Positions 1 through 11,210 of a stretch of DNA of 64,000 bases are shown in pieces (the first letter of the stretch is position 1; every line of letters starts with the position of its first letter). Under the pieces are notes generated by a model, which had not been told where the DNA came from, did not search any database, and saw only the letters and a program-made list of their open reading frames with translations. The position numbers were made by a program, and so were the translations under genes. Origin of the DNA: Lunularia cruciata (taxonomy: Eukaryota > Streptophyta > Marchantiopsida > Lunulariales > Lunulariaceae); the NCBI GenBank assembly GCA_948567375.1, contig OX419759.1, forward strand, positions 46,962,593-47,026,592. The letters run 5' to 3'.

Positions 1-2266
1 TCAACACCTGGAAGGCTTCTTCTTGATGTGCTTCCCATAGATAGTCTTCGGATTTCTTCAGAAGCTTTGTAAGTGGTGCAGCAAGCACTGCATAGTTTGA
101 CACGAAGCGTCTGTAATATCCGACATGTCCCAAGAAGGCTCTCAGCTCCCGGATGTTCTTCGGGGATTCCAAAGCTGCAATTATTTTCACCTTCTCAACA
201 TCGACTTCAATACCTCGGCTTGACACTCGATGCCCCAGAAGAATTCCCTCCTTCATTGCAAAGAAGCATTTCTCCAGGTGTAATGACAAGTTGGCAAAAT
301 GACACCTTTCAAACGTTTGGTGAAGGTAATCTCTATGTACATCCCGTCGTCCAAACACACAAAAGTCATCAATAAAAACTTTGACAAATTTGCGCAGGAA
401 ATCTTTGAAGATCGAATTCATCATCCGCTGGAAAGTAGCGGGAGCATTACACAACCCAAAGGGCATTTGATTGTAAGTGAACGTGCCCCAATTGGTCGTG
501 AATGTAGTTTTATCCTTGTCTTCTTCTCAAATGGATACTTGATTGTACCCTGAAAATCCATCGAGAAAACTATAACAAGGATGCCCAGCTACCTGATCTA
601 AGATTGTATCGGTAAAAGGCAAGGGATGATGATCTTTCCTTGTGATTGCGTTCAATTTTCGGAAGTCTTGGCACACTCGGATCTTCCCTGTTTTCTTCTT
701 TGGGACAATGACAATGGGGGAGACCCATTCACTGCTTAAGACAAGGAAGATGATTCTGGCCCCTAAGTACTTATCGATTTCATCTTTTACCAAGAGCAAG
801 TACTTCGGGTTCAGGCGGTATTGTCGCTGCCGAACCGGAACTGCACCTTCAATCAAATCAATCCGGTGTTCTCCAAATTCTCGTGGAATACCCGGCATTT
901 GATCAATCGACCAGGCAAATACATCCTGGAAATCTATAAATAGGGCAGTGTATCCTGCCAACTCCTCCAAAGTAACTGTCTTTGAGATTTTTAAAATTCT
1001 TCCTTCAGTGAGTAACACCTCTTGACAGTCATCGGGGTTGATGACTCCTTCAACGTGGCTTACTCGACTTATCCCGAGGCAAGCGGCCATCAAACCCCCT
1101 CCCTCCAAGTCAGGTTCACCCGAGGCGAGGTCATATGGATCTTCGTCGTTAGCCTCTACCTCGTAGCATTCCAAGTAATTAACTTGGACTTCTTCTTCGG
1201 ATTCGTCTGAAGACGAAGGCGATGAATCTTTGGACTCATCCTCCTCTTCTGACGAACTTGTTTCCCCGAGATGGGGAACCTTTGTCCAACTCACAATCAC
1301 CAGCTTCTGATCCTTGGATGAAATGTCCTTGAATCTTAACTTCTGCTGATGCCAATCCACTACAACTTGGGCACTATACAACCAGGGTCTGCCGATCAAC
1401 AGAGGGTAGCCAATTTTTGTCACTGGCTGCAACACAATGTAATTCAACTTGAAGGGTACCCCTCCAATGATCGTGGTAATGTTCGACAGCATGCCCAAGG
1501 GCCGTCTCCTCGTTTGGTCTGCAAACTTCAAAACTCGGAGTGTTGGTTCAAACGTATGATACCCAAGTCGATTCGCAGTATCTTCAGTCATGACATTCAC
1601 ACCGGACCCAGAGTCAATGAGTATCGATGTGATCATGCAACCTGCAATCTCCGCGTCTACCTTGGGAGATCCCAAATCTTCTTGTTCAATACGATAGATA
1701 GCAGGCAGGTCCTTCTTTGACATCGACCTCACCTTCTTGAGGGCCGAATTAAGCTGTCTCTTGTACAGCTTGTTATCTTCCCACAATTGCTTAAATGTAA
1801 CATTGGCATTTGTGGTGGCCAAGTCGGCTATAATATCATATTGGGGAACTCCTCCCAATTTGACCGTCTTCGTCTTCGGCTTTGAGTCCGAGGACTCTCC
1901 ATGCTCCCTCTTGACTTTGGGATGCTTCAAAATGGTGACGGGCTTGCTGATGGCCTTAACCCGAGCTTCCTTGGGTTGGCCTACCTCGGCTTGAATCCGA
2001 CCCTTTACTTCGGATCGGATGTCCGCCGGAAAAATTGGAGACTTCGTCTTCGTCTCTTCTTCCAAACTTAGTTCCCGAGTCCTGAGTAATGCCTCCGTTA
2101 ATTCTTTCTGCAAGGCTTTAGCTTTTGCTTTTGCAAGGATCTTTTCCTCCTTGGCCGAAAGAATTGCTTTTGGGCGCTGTCTCTTCGCCTTTCGGGAAGA
2201 CGACGAGGTCGTACTCAGTTCTTCGGGATCACGCTTCTTCTTGGTGGAGCATGTCTCAACTTTCAA
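1..2266 (-). pseudogene. pol of element A: protease and reverse transcriptase (interrupted, partial)
   Basis: Polyprotein that would cut Gag and copy element RNA. It opens with a lysine- and serine-rich linker of roughly 150 residues. An aspartic protease follows (LIDSGSGVNVM, later LLIGRPWL), then a very acidic serine/glutamate stretch, then reverse transcriptase (EWVSPIVIVPKKK, DFRKLNAITRK). The open frame stops at a TGA (527-529) just after GYNQVSI. The same frame then continues without another stop to the left edge through MPFGLCNAP, the FIDDF catalytic motif and FLGHVGYYRRF. One nonsense codon, probably an Arg CGA changed to TGA, is therefore the only break seen. RNase H and integrase lie outside the window. 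The ATG overlaps the gag stop as ATGA. Confidence 0.88.
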
Positions 2267-4266
2267 ATTTCAAGGTCTGGCCATTCTCCTTCTAAGGCCG
2301 GACTCCCTTCGTGAGGTCTTTCTTCCTCAAGAGTTATACAATTTACATTCGTATCCCCCTTCGGCTGAAGTGCTGCACGCTCAACGGGGGTCTGTACATA
2401 TTTTACAAGAGGCTTCGGGTTCGGCGGGTGAGGGCATTGGTTGCCCAAATGCCCCGATCCTTTACAATTTCCACACAGGGGAACGTACCCAATTTGCCTT
2501 CTTGGCTCGGGACAATTTGGAGACCAATGTCCCATCGAGCCACAATTATAACAGGCTCCGGGCGCAACATTCTGAGGGCGATTTTGGTTGCTCATCGGTG
2601 GTCTTTGTGCAGGAGCATTGGGGTTATACTCCCTGGGTCCAAACCTCGGACCTTGATATGATGTGCTCGGTTGAGGCTGTACCTCTTGAGTTTGATACAC
2701 CGCCTCTTTGTCATCGTCTTGGTTCCATCCCGGAACCCAATCAATTTGCTGCACCGAGAATGCATTACGAGTATTGCATTCTGTGTTGGTGTGGCCGGAT
2801 TTTCCACAGGCGGTGCACCACACATTAGATCGTCCAAATGCTGGGGCCTTTCTTTGGTCCTTAGCCCCAATCATCTGGATCTTGAAATCCGAAAAATCCT
2901 TGATGAGGGCATCCAGCTTTGTATCTGCCTTATGTACACTCTTGGCTGGTGGCATCACTGGTTTCTTGCCTCCACGTCTTCTGACTCGTCTTGGCTTTGA
3001 TTCTTCTTCGGATTCCGAAGAAGAGCTTGAAGACGTAGAGGATTTGTCCGAAGAAGGGGAGGTACTGCGCAAAGCTCTCCTTCTGGGCTTCTTGCCCTTC
3101 TTCTCCCGATTTCTCCGATTACCGGTAGAGTGAGAGTGTGCCGCTTCATAACGAGCGACATGTTTGAGTACTTTATCGAGGGAAGTTATGTTCCTCTCCC
3201 TGGCAAAGATTCGTATCTCTAGTGACAGGCCCCCGAGGAACCAGGTAATGGCTTGGGCATCGGAGTATCCCACCACCCCCGATTGCTTGGGAACTCGGTT
3301 CAGTAATGCCATGAACCGCTCAGAGTAGTCTCTCAACTTCTCCTTCTTGCCCCGGTCCAAATCGTTTAGTGCCGCGAAGACACTCGTATCATAGTCAACC
3401 TCCCGGAATCGTTCCAGGAAGTTGTTTCTCAAGTCTGTCCAGTCTGATGGTACAAACCCTTTCTGAGTCACATGCGTGTACCAGCTCTGAGCTTTCTTGC
3501 GAAGCAGACTTGGAAAAATTCTTAGTCGATCCGCCGAGTCATGCTCCTTGTTAGCAAAGGAGATGACTTCAAATTCTTTGATGAATTCATTGGGGTCTTC
3601 GTCTTGTTCCGTCCCCTTATACTTCTGATAGGCGTGTCGGGTGACAAGAAGCGAAGTCATCGTTCGATGCACTAGGATCGGCTGAGGTAATGTAGAACTT
3701 GACGGAACGGAAGAATTGGCTAGAATTGACGCCGTGTTGTCAGCCCAGGGATTCCAATTTGTCAAATTCAACACAGGGTCTTCTTTGACAATTTCTACTC
3801 TGAGAGGGTCGACTTCAACCCGAGTGGAAGATTCAGGATCAACACCTTCAAAAGGTTCTTCCAAATTCCTTCGGGACAACCGAGGAATCGTTCGTAGAAG
3901 ATGTTGACACTCGTCTTCAGTAAGTGTGCGTGCTGTCTTTTCTCAAACAAAGGTCTTCAAGGAAACAACTTCCTTTACAGCTCTAGGGGAAGTTGGTGTA
4001 CTGGGCCGCAATGCATATGTTTGCCCACTCGATTCTTTCTTCTTCTTGGAAGAAGAGGGAGATGTGAAGTAGCCTTGCCAACCGCCTTCGTGTTTCTTGT
4101 GATCAAGTTCTCACAGGGCTTCTTGCACTTCATGAAGGAGTTGAAACTCCAACGCCTCTCGCTCAGTTTCGTCAACGATGGATGGGACAATAAGACGTTC
4201 GTCTTCTTCACGCTGAAGTGCTTGTCTTCGGGCTCTCTCTTCCCGTGGTTCTTTCAATCCAGACAT
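2263..4266 (-). pseudogene. gag of element A with three zinc knuckles (two internal TGA)
   Basis: Nucleocapsid/capsid precursor. The longest open stretch is 2263-3879, but the same frame extends upstream to an ATG at 4266 (MSGLKEPREE...), interrupted only by TGA at 4111-4113 and 3943-3945. Both stops sit where an arginine CGA codon would fit. The body has the retrotransposon gag fold region (AQSWYTHVTQKGF, NNFLERFREVDYD), a basic serine-rich linker, and three CX2CX4HX4C knuckles (CTACGKSGH, CYNCGSMGH, CGNCKGSGH). The charged N-terminal extension rich in Glu/Arg is unusual. Whether translation starts at 4266 or further in cannot be told from sequence alone. Confidence 0.82.
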
Positions 4267-4328
4267 TCATATTGCCTTGATACCCAGTGTTCAATTTGGC
4301 TTCGTATTCTTCCACTTCCAAGATTTGT

Positions 4329-4347
4329 ATCCCCGGCAACGGCGCCA
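4329..4347 (-). promoter_or_regulatory. primer binding site of element A (tRNA-Asp type)
   Basis: On the minus strand the element reads TGGCGCCGTTGCCGGGG, complementary to the 3' end of plant tRNA-Asp (CCCCGGCAACGGCGCCA). It begins 7 bases after the LTR end (GTTGTCACA). This fixes the element's orientation and its 5' LTR. Confidence 0.9.
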
Positions 4348-4354
4348 AAAATCA

Positions 4355-5118
4355 TGTGACAACCCGGCAAATATCACTTTTGCGGTAATCGGGTAAGTAA
4401 AGTTTGTTCCTGCAGAGATACGAGTCAGAATTGGTCAAATATGAAGCAAAGTAACAATTTCAGTTCTTCTTGAGTTCTTCTTTAGTCTCTTAGGTAGAAA
4501 CCACACCCAGAAGAGAGTAACAAGCACTGACTCGCAGTCTTGTCACAAATTCACACTCCTTAATCACAACTCCATCAAATCTTTCCAAACAATCTTGATT
4601 GTGATGATTCAGGCTCTCCCAAAAATGGCACTTCACTGCAAACCGACTTCGCCTCAGAATTGTGTTCCACCCTTCCACTGAAGGCACAACTTCCTTGATC
4701 AAAATTGCTTCACATCAACTTCGCACTGCACTCACAAATGCAGAATACTACCAACACTACAATTCCTCTCAGATCTATCAAGGCATTGCTTTGATTGCAC
4801 TTCACTCAGGATCAAACACACAGAATGAAGATCAAGGCTGTGGAATCCAACATCCAACAAGCACTCTGACTTGCACTTCGAATTTCTCCAAACATTCACA
4901 AACACAATTACAAAGTTGATACTCGGAATCAAGCTCAAGCGACGAGCACTGCTTCACAGCACTTCGCTTTATCTACTCTCAAAAATAATGAGCACTGAAC
5001 AACAATTTCTTGCGAATGCCACTCTTAAGTAGTGAAGCAATCGACAGTTCTAACAACTATACCGTTTCTACAACAATTGTTCTAACCTATAGAGCCGAAA
5101 TGACAATGCACCTCTTCA
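4355..5118 (-). repeat. LTR of element A (minus copy)
   Basis: About 764 bp. Its 3' end (minus) is GTTGTCACA next to the primer site. Its 5' end is placed at TGAAGAGGTGC after a purine-rich tract. A homologous LTR of 766 bp lies inverted at 11211-11976, with matching ends and clear similarity all along (for example GTAGATAAAGTGAAGTG against its counterpart). The 5' boundary is inferred from the purine tract and the equal lengths. The end with the primer site is firm. Confidence 0.75.
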
Positions 5119-5134
5119 TATCTGCCCCTTCAAA
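5119..5134 (-). promoter_or_regulatory. polypurine-tract-like site before the LTR
   Basis: Minus strand TTTGAAGGGGCAGATA directly precedes the LTR start, as a plus-strand primer would. The counterpart at 11195-11210 reads TTTGAAGAGGCAGATA. The site is placed by position and base composition only. Confidence 0.5.
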
Positions 5135-5148
5135 TCTCAAATTGGTTA

Positions 5149-7712
5149 CTAATCCGATCCGATGTCTACTTCTTCCGAAGTAATCTTACTTCCTACTACT
5201 CTGTCCTCGGGTTTCACAACTCCTACATCTTCTACCAGATCCAGCAATTCTCTTTCCTGATCTGAAATTGCACTAGCGGGTAATCTATCTAACTCCTCAT
5301 CCTTTGACCCACTCTTCTCTACTGTCGCTGAGGGCAACTCCGAAGACATTTGGATCCCGATGTTATCTACTTCGGGTTTTGCTTTAACATCCTGCCAAAG
5401 CTTTTCTAACTCTATTCTTACTAAGTCTAATCTAATCGTGATATTGTCTTCTACTTCTAAGATCTTCCTATCTACGCGAGTTCTCAATTTAATCAACAAG
5501 GCATTCAAATCTGTATCTTTCGCTTGTCTTCGCCTCGTCTCCTGCACCAACAGCTTCAACTCGTGCTTCTTCAATTCAAACGCTGGTCTCTGTACTTAAC
5601 ATCGCGTTTACCCTGAGGACTATCTCCTGCAATGGCTCTAATCTTGTCTTCCTTTCTCATTCCCAATCTGCAAGCCATTCCTCTCTGTACATTGCCAATT
5701 CTTCTTCAAATTTGGCCTTCACTATGTCCTTCTCTTTCTCCTTCTGTGCAACCTTCTCTTCCTGATTACGAAGTAAGTCTTGTAATCTCTCTTCTTCTCC
5801 ATATCTCGCAGCCAACTCTCGCTGCCAAAGTTGCTTCTTCTCCTCCATACTCTCCATCACTCGATCGAGCTCTTGATCCTTCGATGCTACTCTTGCCATA
5901 GCATGGATGAGCTCTACTCTTGAATCAGCAAACTGTTGCTTCAAGATTTCAAATTCAGCTACTTGTCTCTCCCTTACGACGTCACTCTTCCTTGCAAGAT
6001 CCTCTCGATAGCTCACTTCTCTCTTTAGGTCTTTGATTACCTAACTTCTCTCCACTGCTTCCGCTTGCAGTATTTCCCTCTCCTTCTCACCTCGGGTTAT
6101 ACTCTTCTTCAACTCCAAGTTTTCTTCTTCTAATCTCAATACCACCTGCAATACAGTCTTTACCTCTAGACAAGTCGACAGCATCTCCTTCTTCTTCTTG
6201 CAGGTAATCTACTCCAGTACTGATATCTTCGTCCTCCCGCGGACTAGTCTCTCTTCTTTCTTCGTGTTCTCCCGATACTCGCCTTCTTCTCTGAAGTCTT
6301 TGTATCGGAATTGATGCCTCACTGCCCGAGCTTCCTTCTACCTCTTCCTTCACTCTACTCGGTCCCGCTTCACACTTCGCCTTACGTCTCAAGTGCATTC
6401 CTCGCTGTACTGTGATCTTCTTCTCCTCGAGCACCGGTACTTCGTCTTCCAGCGCCGCATTGTCTTCGGCTTTTACTTCGGCTTGAATTTCTTCTTCGTA
6501 TTCTTCAGCCGCTGGTGCCGAGGTCATTTCTCCACCGTCTTCACTGTCACTGCTTGTATCTCCGCTCTGCAGTGTCAGCTCAGGTTCTTCCTCACGTTCT
6601 GAGTCCTCTGTCTTGAGCTCGGCTTCGCCTTTTGAGTCTTCATCTTCCGACTCAATCACCACCATTCCTCGCCTCGGGTTATTTTTTTGCATCTTCCGAG
6701 GTTTCTTGTTTTCTTCGGCGTCTGCTTGCCGAGTTCTCTTCTTTGTCGGGGTACTTTCAACGACCTCCATGTTCTTCCCTGTCTTCGCGTAGTAATCGTC
6801 TGTGCTCCGGATTTGGAGAATGTATTGTTGCTCCTCCGCGTCGACTTCTCTTCTCAAATCAGGATGGAAATGAGACACCATTCGATTATGCTCAGCCATA
6901 TTGAGCAGATTTAACCCGAGGTAAAAGTGGGCTGCAAATGGTATGATGTAGTGTGGAGGCGACTTATCTTGCAGATTCCACACCATCTGCCTCGTTCTTC
7001 CGTGAAAGCACCTTGCCCAATTTATCGGTTCTCCTGCAAATAACTTGTGAAAGAACACCACTTGGTGTTTCATCACATAGGTAGTTCTCTCCGGCTTCAG
7101 GAGGTCCATTAGTGCACTCACAATTCCCCTCCTCACTGGGTCCTTATAACTCTCAACTTTATACCCATTCTTCGTCCTCTTCAACGAGAAGGCTTCTCTC
7201 ACCTCCTGCGTTTCTTGAGCTATCTCTCCTTTCCCCAAGAACGTGGCTCCTTGCTCCAAGCCTGCCTCCTTCCCGAGTACGAGTCTCCAATCTGACTCTG
7301 TCCAGCGAGCCGGATTTCCTCTCTTCCCTTCTTCCTCGGGACCATCAAGACATTTACTCTTGATGATTTCTGTCATGAATCCTGGAAAACTTACGTTCCA
7401 ATTCCATGCCAGAAAGGTGATCCAAAGTCGGCTCAAGACTTTGATCCTCGCTACTTCATCTAATCTCCGAATTGCATGATTTCTCACTGCAAATTCGGAG
7501 TTCTTCTTCCCTCCTCCCATCTCTTCTACTTTCTTTCGGTCTCTCGATTTCTCTCTCTCGACTTCTCCCTTATGCACTAACACGAGTCCAACTCTATGTC
7601 CCTTTCCCCGATCACCTGCAAGACAACTCCTCAACGGCGAAGGAAAATTGCTCGACATTTCATCGTTGCAGTTTCGATTTTTATAGAGTTTCACTTCTTC
7701 GTCTTCCGTCAC
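5149..7712 (-). pseudogene. Third ORF of the A-type element: unknown conserved domain, acidic region, coiled coil (frameshifted)
   Basis: Function unknown. The main open frame is 6087-7712 (541 residues). Its first half is a folded-looking domain (AIRRLDEVARIKVLSRLW, ARWTESDWRLVLG, YVMKHQVVFFHKLF, IPFAAHFYLGLNLL). It is followed by a long Glu/Asp/Ser-rich tail with basic patches such as KKRTR. Past a frameshift near 6195-6205, in a GAA-rich tract, the frame continues as a coiled coil (VLRLEEENLELKK), then after a TAG as 5657-6016, and after another shift as 5149-5574. The piece ends about 17 bp before the polypurine-like tract. A second copy on the plus strand (8590-11146) has the same domain order, so this was one long ORF of at least 800 residues. 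Its place upstream of an LTR fits an extra 3' ORF, as in Athila-like elements, but I see no signal peptide or membrane segment. Confidence 0.7.
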
Positions 7713-8589
7713 TTCGAGTTTCTACCGAGAAATCACACCTCCGGCATGCACCTGTCACTGTCGCCCCACCTTTGCGCGTATGAGCCGCCAATTTTGAAAC
7801 GGCCTCTTCTTGAATTTCTTGCCCCGATGAAAGGTTGTTAGACTGTCTTTGCCTCGGGTTGAGCTCCCTCCCGAGCCGAAGACAATTCACTTTGTATTGT
7901 ATGCTGACACGGCATTTCAGAGTTCTTCACCTTATGACCCGAAGTCACTTTACTTGGGGTTTCACCCCAAAGATAGTTTTCTTCGTCTTCTTTGGCCAAA
8001 CAGGCGCAATCCGACTTCTCTATACACTTCTTCTCCTTTATTTTGAAAAAAAACAAAAAATGTGGGCACCACATCCACTCCAAGCTTGTTGCACCAACTG
8101 ATCTGCATGTTGCTATAATGCCTCCTCTGAACTCCACAATGGAACATCCAAGGTGGATGGAACAATCCCACTCATACTTAAAATCCAAGTGATCTCCTCT
8201 GGTATTGGAGTATCTTCTACATGGGCGTTTGTGGTACCCATATTTTTATTTTTTTTGTTGTTTTGTTAGCATTTGAAGAAGAAGTAGATGGTTAGAACCT
8301 AAAGAGGGCTAACCTGAGAAGAAATAAGAAGAAGCGGGGGGTGAAAAAAAAGTCAACCTTAGGTCAAGACGTGAAGTAAGAACCTGAAGACACAAAGACA
8401 AAGAAGAAGGTGGAGAGACTTCATATCAGGCGGCGTGAGTAGATACAAAGAACTTGTAACAAATGTCTTTGGAGTCGGCACAATCAAGAAAGTACACGGG
8501 AAGAAAGTAATGACCTCGGGATCAAGAACTTCTTGATAGTGACAGGCAACAACTTCACCAAATTGGAAATTGGAGAGGAGGAGCAACTG
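7713..8589. other. Spacer between the two inverted third-ORF copies
   Basis: No gene recognised. The minus strand has an open stretch (7838-8188) with no family I know. It holds no obvious mirror of the plus side, so the inverted similarity does not reach the centre. A poly-A/T stretch lies at 8040-8060 and another at 8243-8260. The join between the opposed copies probably lies around 8190-8260. Confidence 0.5.
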
Positions 8590-11146
8590 AAGAGTGACTG
8601 ATTGGCGCAAGACTATAAAATTACAAGTTGCACAAGGAAGAAGAGCAATGTCCAATCGCTACCCGGTTCCTATTCAGAGTCGACCCAAAGTGATGCAAAT
8701 TGCAAATCCGCAGGAAGAGGAGTGGGTTAGGATTTTGGGGACGATCTTCCACAAGAGGAAAGTGAGGAAGCACACGATGACTCCAAAAATGAGTAAGGAG
8801 AGTGCGGTGAGAGGGCTTGCAATTCCTAGATTAGAAGTAATAGCGCGGATCAAAGTCTTAACAAGACTCCATATCATGTTCTTGGCCTAGAATTGGAACT
8901 TCAGTTTTCCAAGTTTCATGGTAGAAATTGCAGCAAGCAATTGTAAAGATGGTCCGAGACATGAGGGGAAGAGGAGGAGTCCCGCTCGATGGACAGAGGC
9001 GGATTGGAGAGTAGTGTTGGGAAGAGAAGTAGGAGGAACCACTTTCTATCTGAAAAGTGTGATGCTTCAAAAAAGACTGCCGAAGTAAGGAATTTGTTCA
9101 ATCGACCCCGCACTAAGAATGAATATATGGTCGATAGTTATAGAGACCCTGAGCAGAGAGGAATAGTTAGCACAATGATAGCCATGTTCAAGCCAGAGCA
9201 AACCACCTATGTTACTATTCAATATGTGGTGTTCTTTCACCAAATGTTCACAAGAGAGGCAGTAGATTGGGTGGAATGTCTACATCAAAGAGTGGGGCAT
9301 ATGATTTTCAGGATGGAGAATGGATATGCCACCACATTACTTTGTGTCATTTGCAGCGCACTTTTATTTTAGGTTGAACTTGCTGACTTCGGAAGAACAA
9401 AGTCAAATGCGTTTGCACTTTCATCCAGATTTACGCAAGGAAGCCGATGTAGATGAGCGATATTATATGGAGAGAGTGCGAGATGGGGATGCATACTACA
9501 AGGAGAGTGGTAAGGAGAAGATTGTATCAATTGACCTTCCAAGGGCACAAAAGAGAGCCAAGCCTGAGAGTCATGTTGCGACAATACAACCCCAGAAAGT
9601 TCCAAAGCTTAACCCAATGGCGGTTGTAGTGAAGACAAAGGAAGCCATGCATGAAGAAGAAAAAGAAGAATTAGAAGGAGAAACCGGATCAAAGGAACAA
9701 ATGTCAGGAGAAGAAGAGGAGTTCATGCTATGATGTGAAGAATCAAGCAGTGACAGCGAAGGCAAAGCGGAGGTTCAGCAAATGCAACAGCCGATGAAGG
9801 AGGTCGGAAAGCCGAGTCCCAAAGTTTCCATGCTAGAACAAGGAAGTGAGAAGAAGAAGGGAGAGGAAGTCGTGGCACAACCCCAAACTGCCAAGGGTAA
9901 GAATGCTTTGAATGTAATTGTAGTGGGGCTTGGTAAAGTTACTCAAGAAGGGGGAGAAAGTTCAGAAGAAGAAACTTTGAAGGTGCAAAGATCGCAACTT
10001 CAGAGCAAGGTGCAAGACGTAGAGTGGTTGGAACCCAAAGTCCGAGCCAATGAAGTAAGGTGCAAAGGAGTGGACTATTTGTCCAGAGTCATATGTCCAT
10101 TGTTGACGATGTTGCAGTAGAAGAAGATGGAGATGGTAAGTGCAAATCTTGAGGTACCGGATGAATTGGCAATAGTAAAGACCTGGAGTGTAGGAACCTT
10201 GTTGCTACGAAGTAAGTTGACAAGGGTGGAGATGGAGGTCAAAGAACTTTGGGTTGAGGAGGTTCTTTGGAGTAAGCACTTTGAGTAACAAGGGAAGAAT
10301 TAGTAAAGAGTTGCAAGGAAGTGAAGGAGATGACCGCAATGGTTGCAGAGTTGAAAGGAGAACTTGCATTTGTGCGTGTAGAGTTGATACACTCCAAAGC
10401 AATTGTTGCGGTGATGGAGCAAGAGTTGGAGAGTCCCAAAAAGAAGGCAGCGGAGAAAGATCAGGCCTGGCAATGAGAGTTAATGGGGCATAGTAGAGAA
10501 GAAGATTGGTTGTGAGGGTTGGTGCAAGTAGCAGAGGAGCAACTCTCTGTGAATCGGAGGGAGAAGGAGGCATTAAAGGCTGAGTTTGAAGATGAGCTCC
10601 ATATGTATTGCAGTGAATTGGAGAAGAGAGGAAGGAGGAGAAGCTTACGGTTGTGGAAGATGCTAATGAAATAGAAGGCATCGTCAATGAAATCAAGGCC
10701 ATGCTGAGCACGGAAGTTGAATGTAAACTCAAAGAGGCAAGATTGCATGAGCTAAAGTTACTAGTGCAAGAGCTCGCAAGAGGAAGGCAAAGGATACTGA
10801 GTTGAATAATCTCTTAATTTGTCTATGAGATTGTGTAGATAGGAAGATGTTAGAGGTGGGAGACAATGTGTGTCTCAGACTAGATCTTATTAGGACGGAG
10901 TTAACTAAACTTTGTAGTGAGGTAGAAGAAGTACGAAGACCCGAAGTTGTAGAAGTAGGAATTCAAGTGTCTTCGGAGTTGTTCTCTGAAACTCTAGAGA
11001 AGAGTGGGTCGGGAGATAAGGAAGTAGATGAACTACCCATGACCTCAATTGTAGATTGTAGTGAAGAAATTGTAGAAATAGAAGAGTTAGGAGTAAAATT
11101 GGATAGACTTGAGGATGTGGAAATTATAGAGAGATCATCAGTTTGA
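8590..11146 (+). pseudogene. Third ORF of the A-type element, second copy (plus strand, heavily decayed)
   Basis: Homologue of the ORF at 5149-7712. Matching landmarks are LEVIARIKVLTRLHIMFLA at about 8832-8890 (the next Trp is a TAG here), PARWTEADWRVVLG, the stretch RDPEQRGIVSTMIAMFKPEQ at about 9149-9208, FAAHFYFRLNLL and HFHPDLRKEADVDE at 9320-9733. An acidic stretch follows (9782-10120), and the coiled-coil end (EARLHELKLLVQEARKRK-like) runs to the open frame 10847-11146. It is broken by several stops and frame changes. The plus copy is clearly more decayed than the minus copy, so the two did not arise by a recent inverted duplication of one sequence. Confidence 0.72.
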
Positions 11147-11194
11147 AAGCCGATGACAAGGTTGACATCGGATTGGATTAGTAACAGACTGAGA

Positions 11195-11210
11195 TTTGAA
11201 GAGGCAGATA
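11195..11210 (+). promoter_or_regulatory. polypurine-tract-like site before the plus-strand LTR
   Basis: TTTGAAGAGGCAGATA immediately before the LTR start TGAAGAGGTGC. It mirrors the site at 5119-5134. Confidence 0.5.

Larger units (their letters stand above)
1..5118 (-). mobile_element. Ty3/gypsy LTR retrotransposon A, 5' part
   Basis: Read on the minus strand, the order is LTR (5118 to 4355), tRNA-Asp-type primer site, gag, then protease and reverse transcriptase running off the left edge. The reverse transcriptase active site (FIDDF), the GRPWL motif near the end of the protease and the tRNA-Asp primer site fit the non-chromodomain Tat/Athila-like branch of plant Ty3/gypsy elements. That clade assignment is inference from motifs, not from a tree. 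Integrase and the 3' LTR lie outside the window. The coding region has three in-frame TGA stops and is otherwise open, so it is a young but dead copy. Confidence 0.85.

Noticed and set aside
2019..2828. 269-residue plus-strand open frame
   Set aside because: Shadow of gag-pol on the other strand; the minus frame has zinc knuckles and protease motifs.
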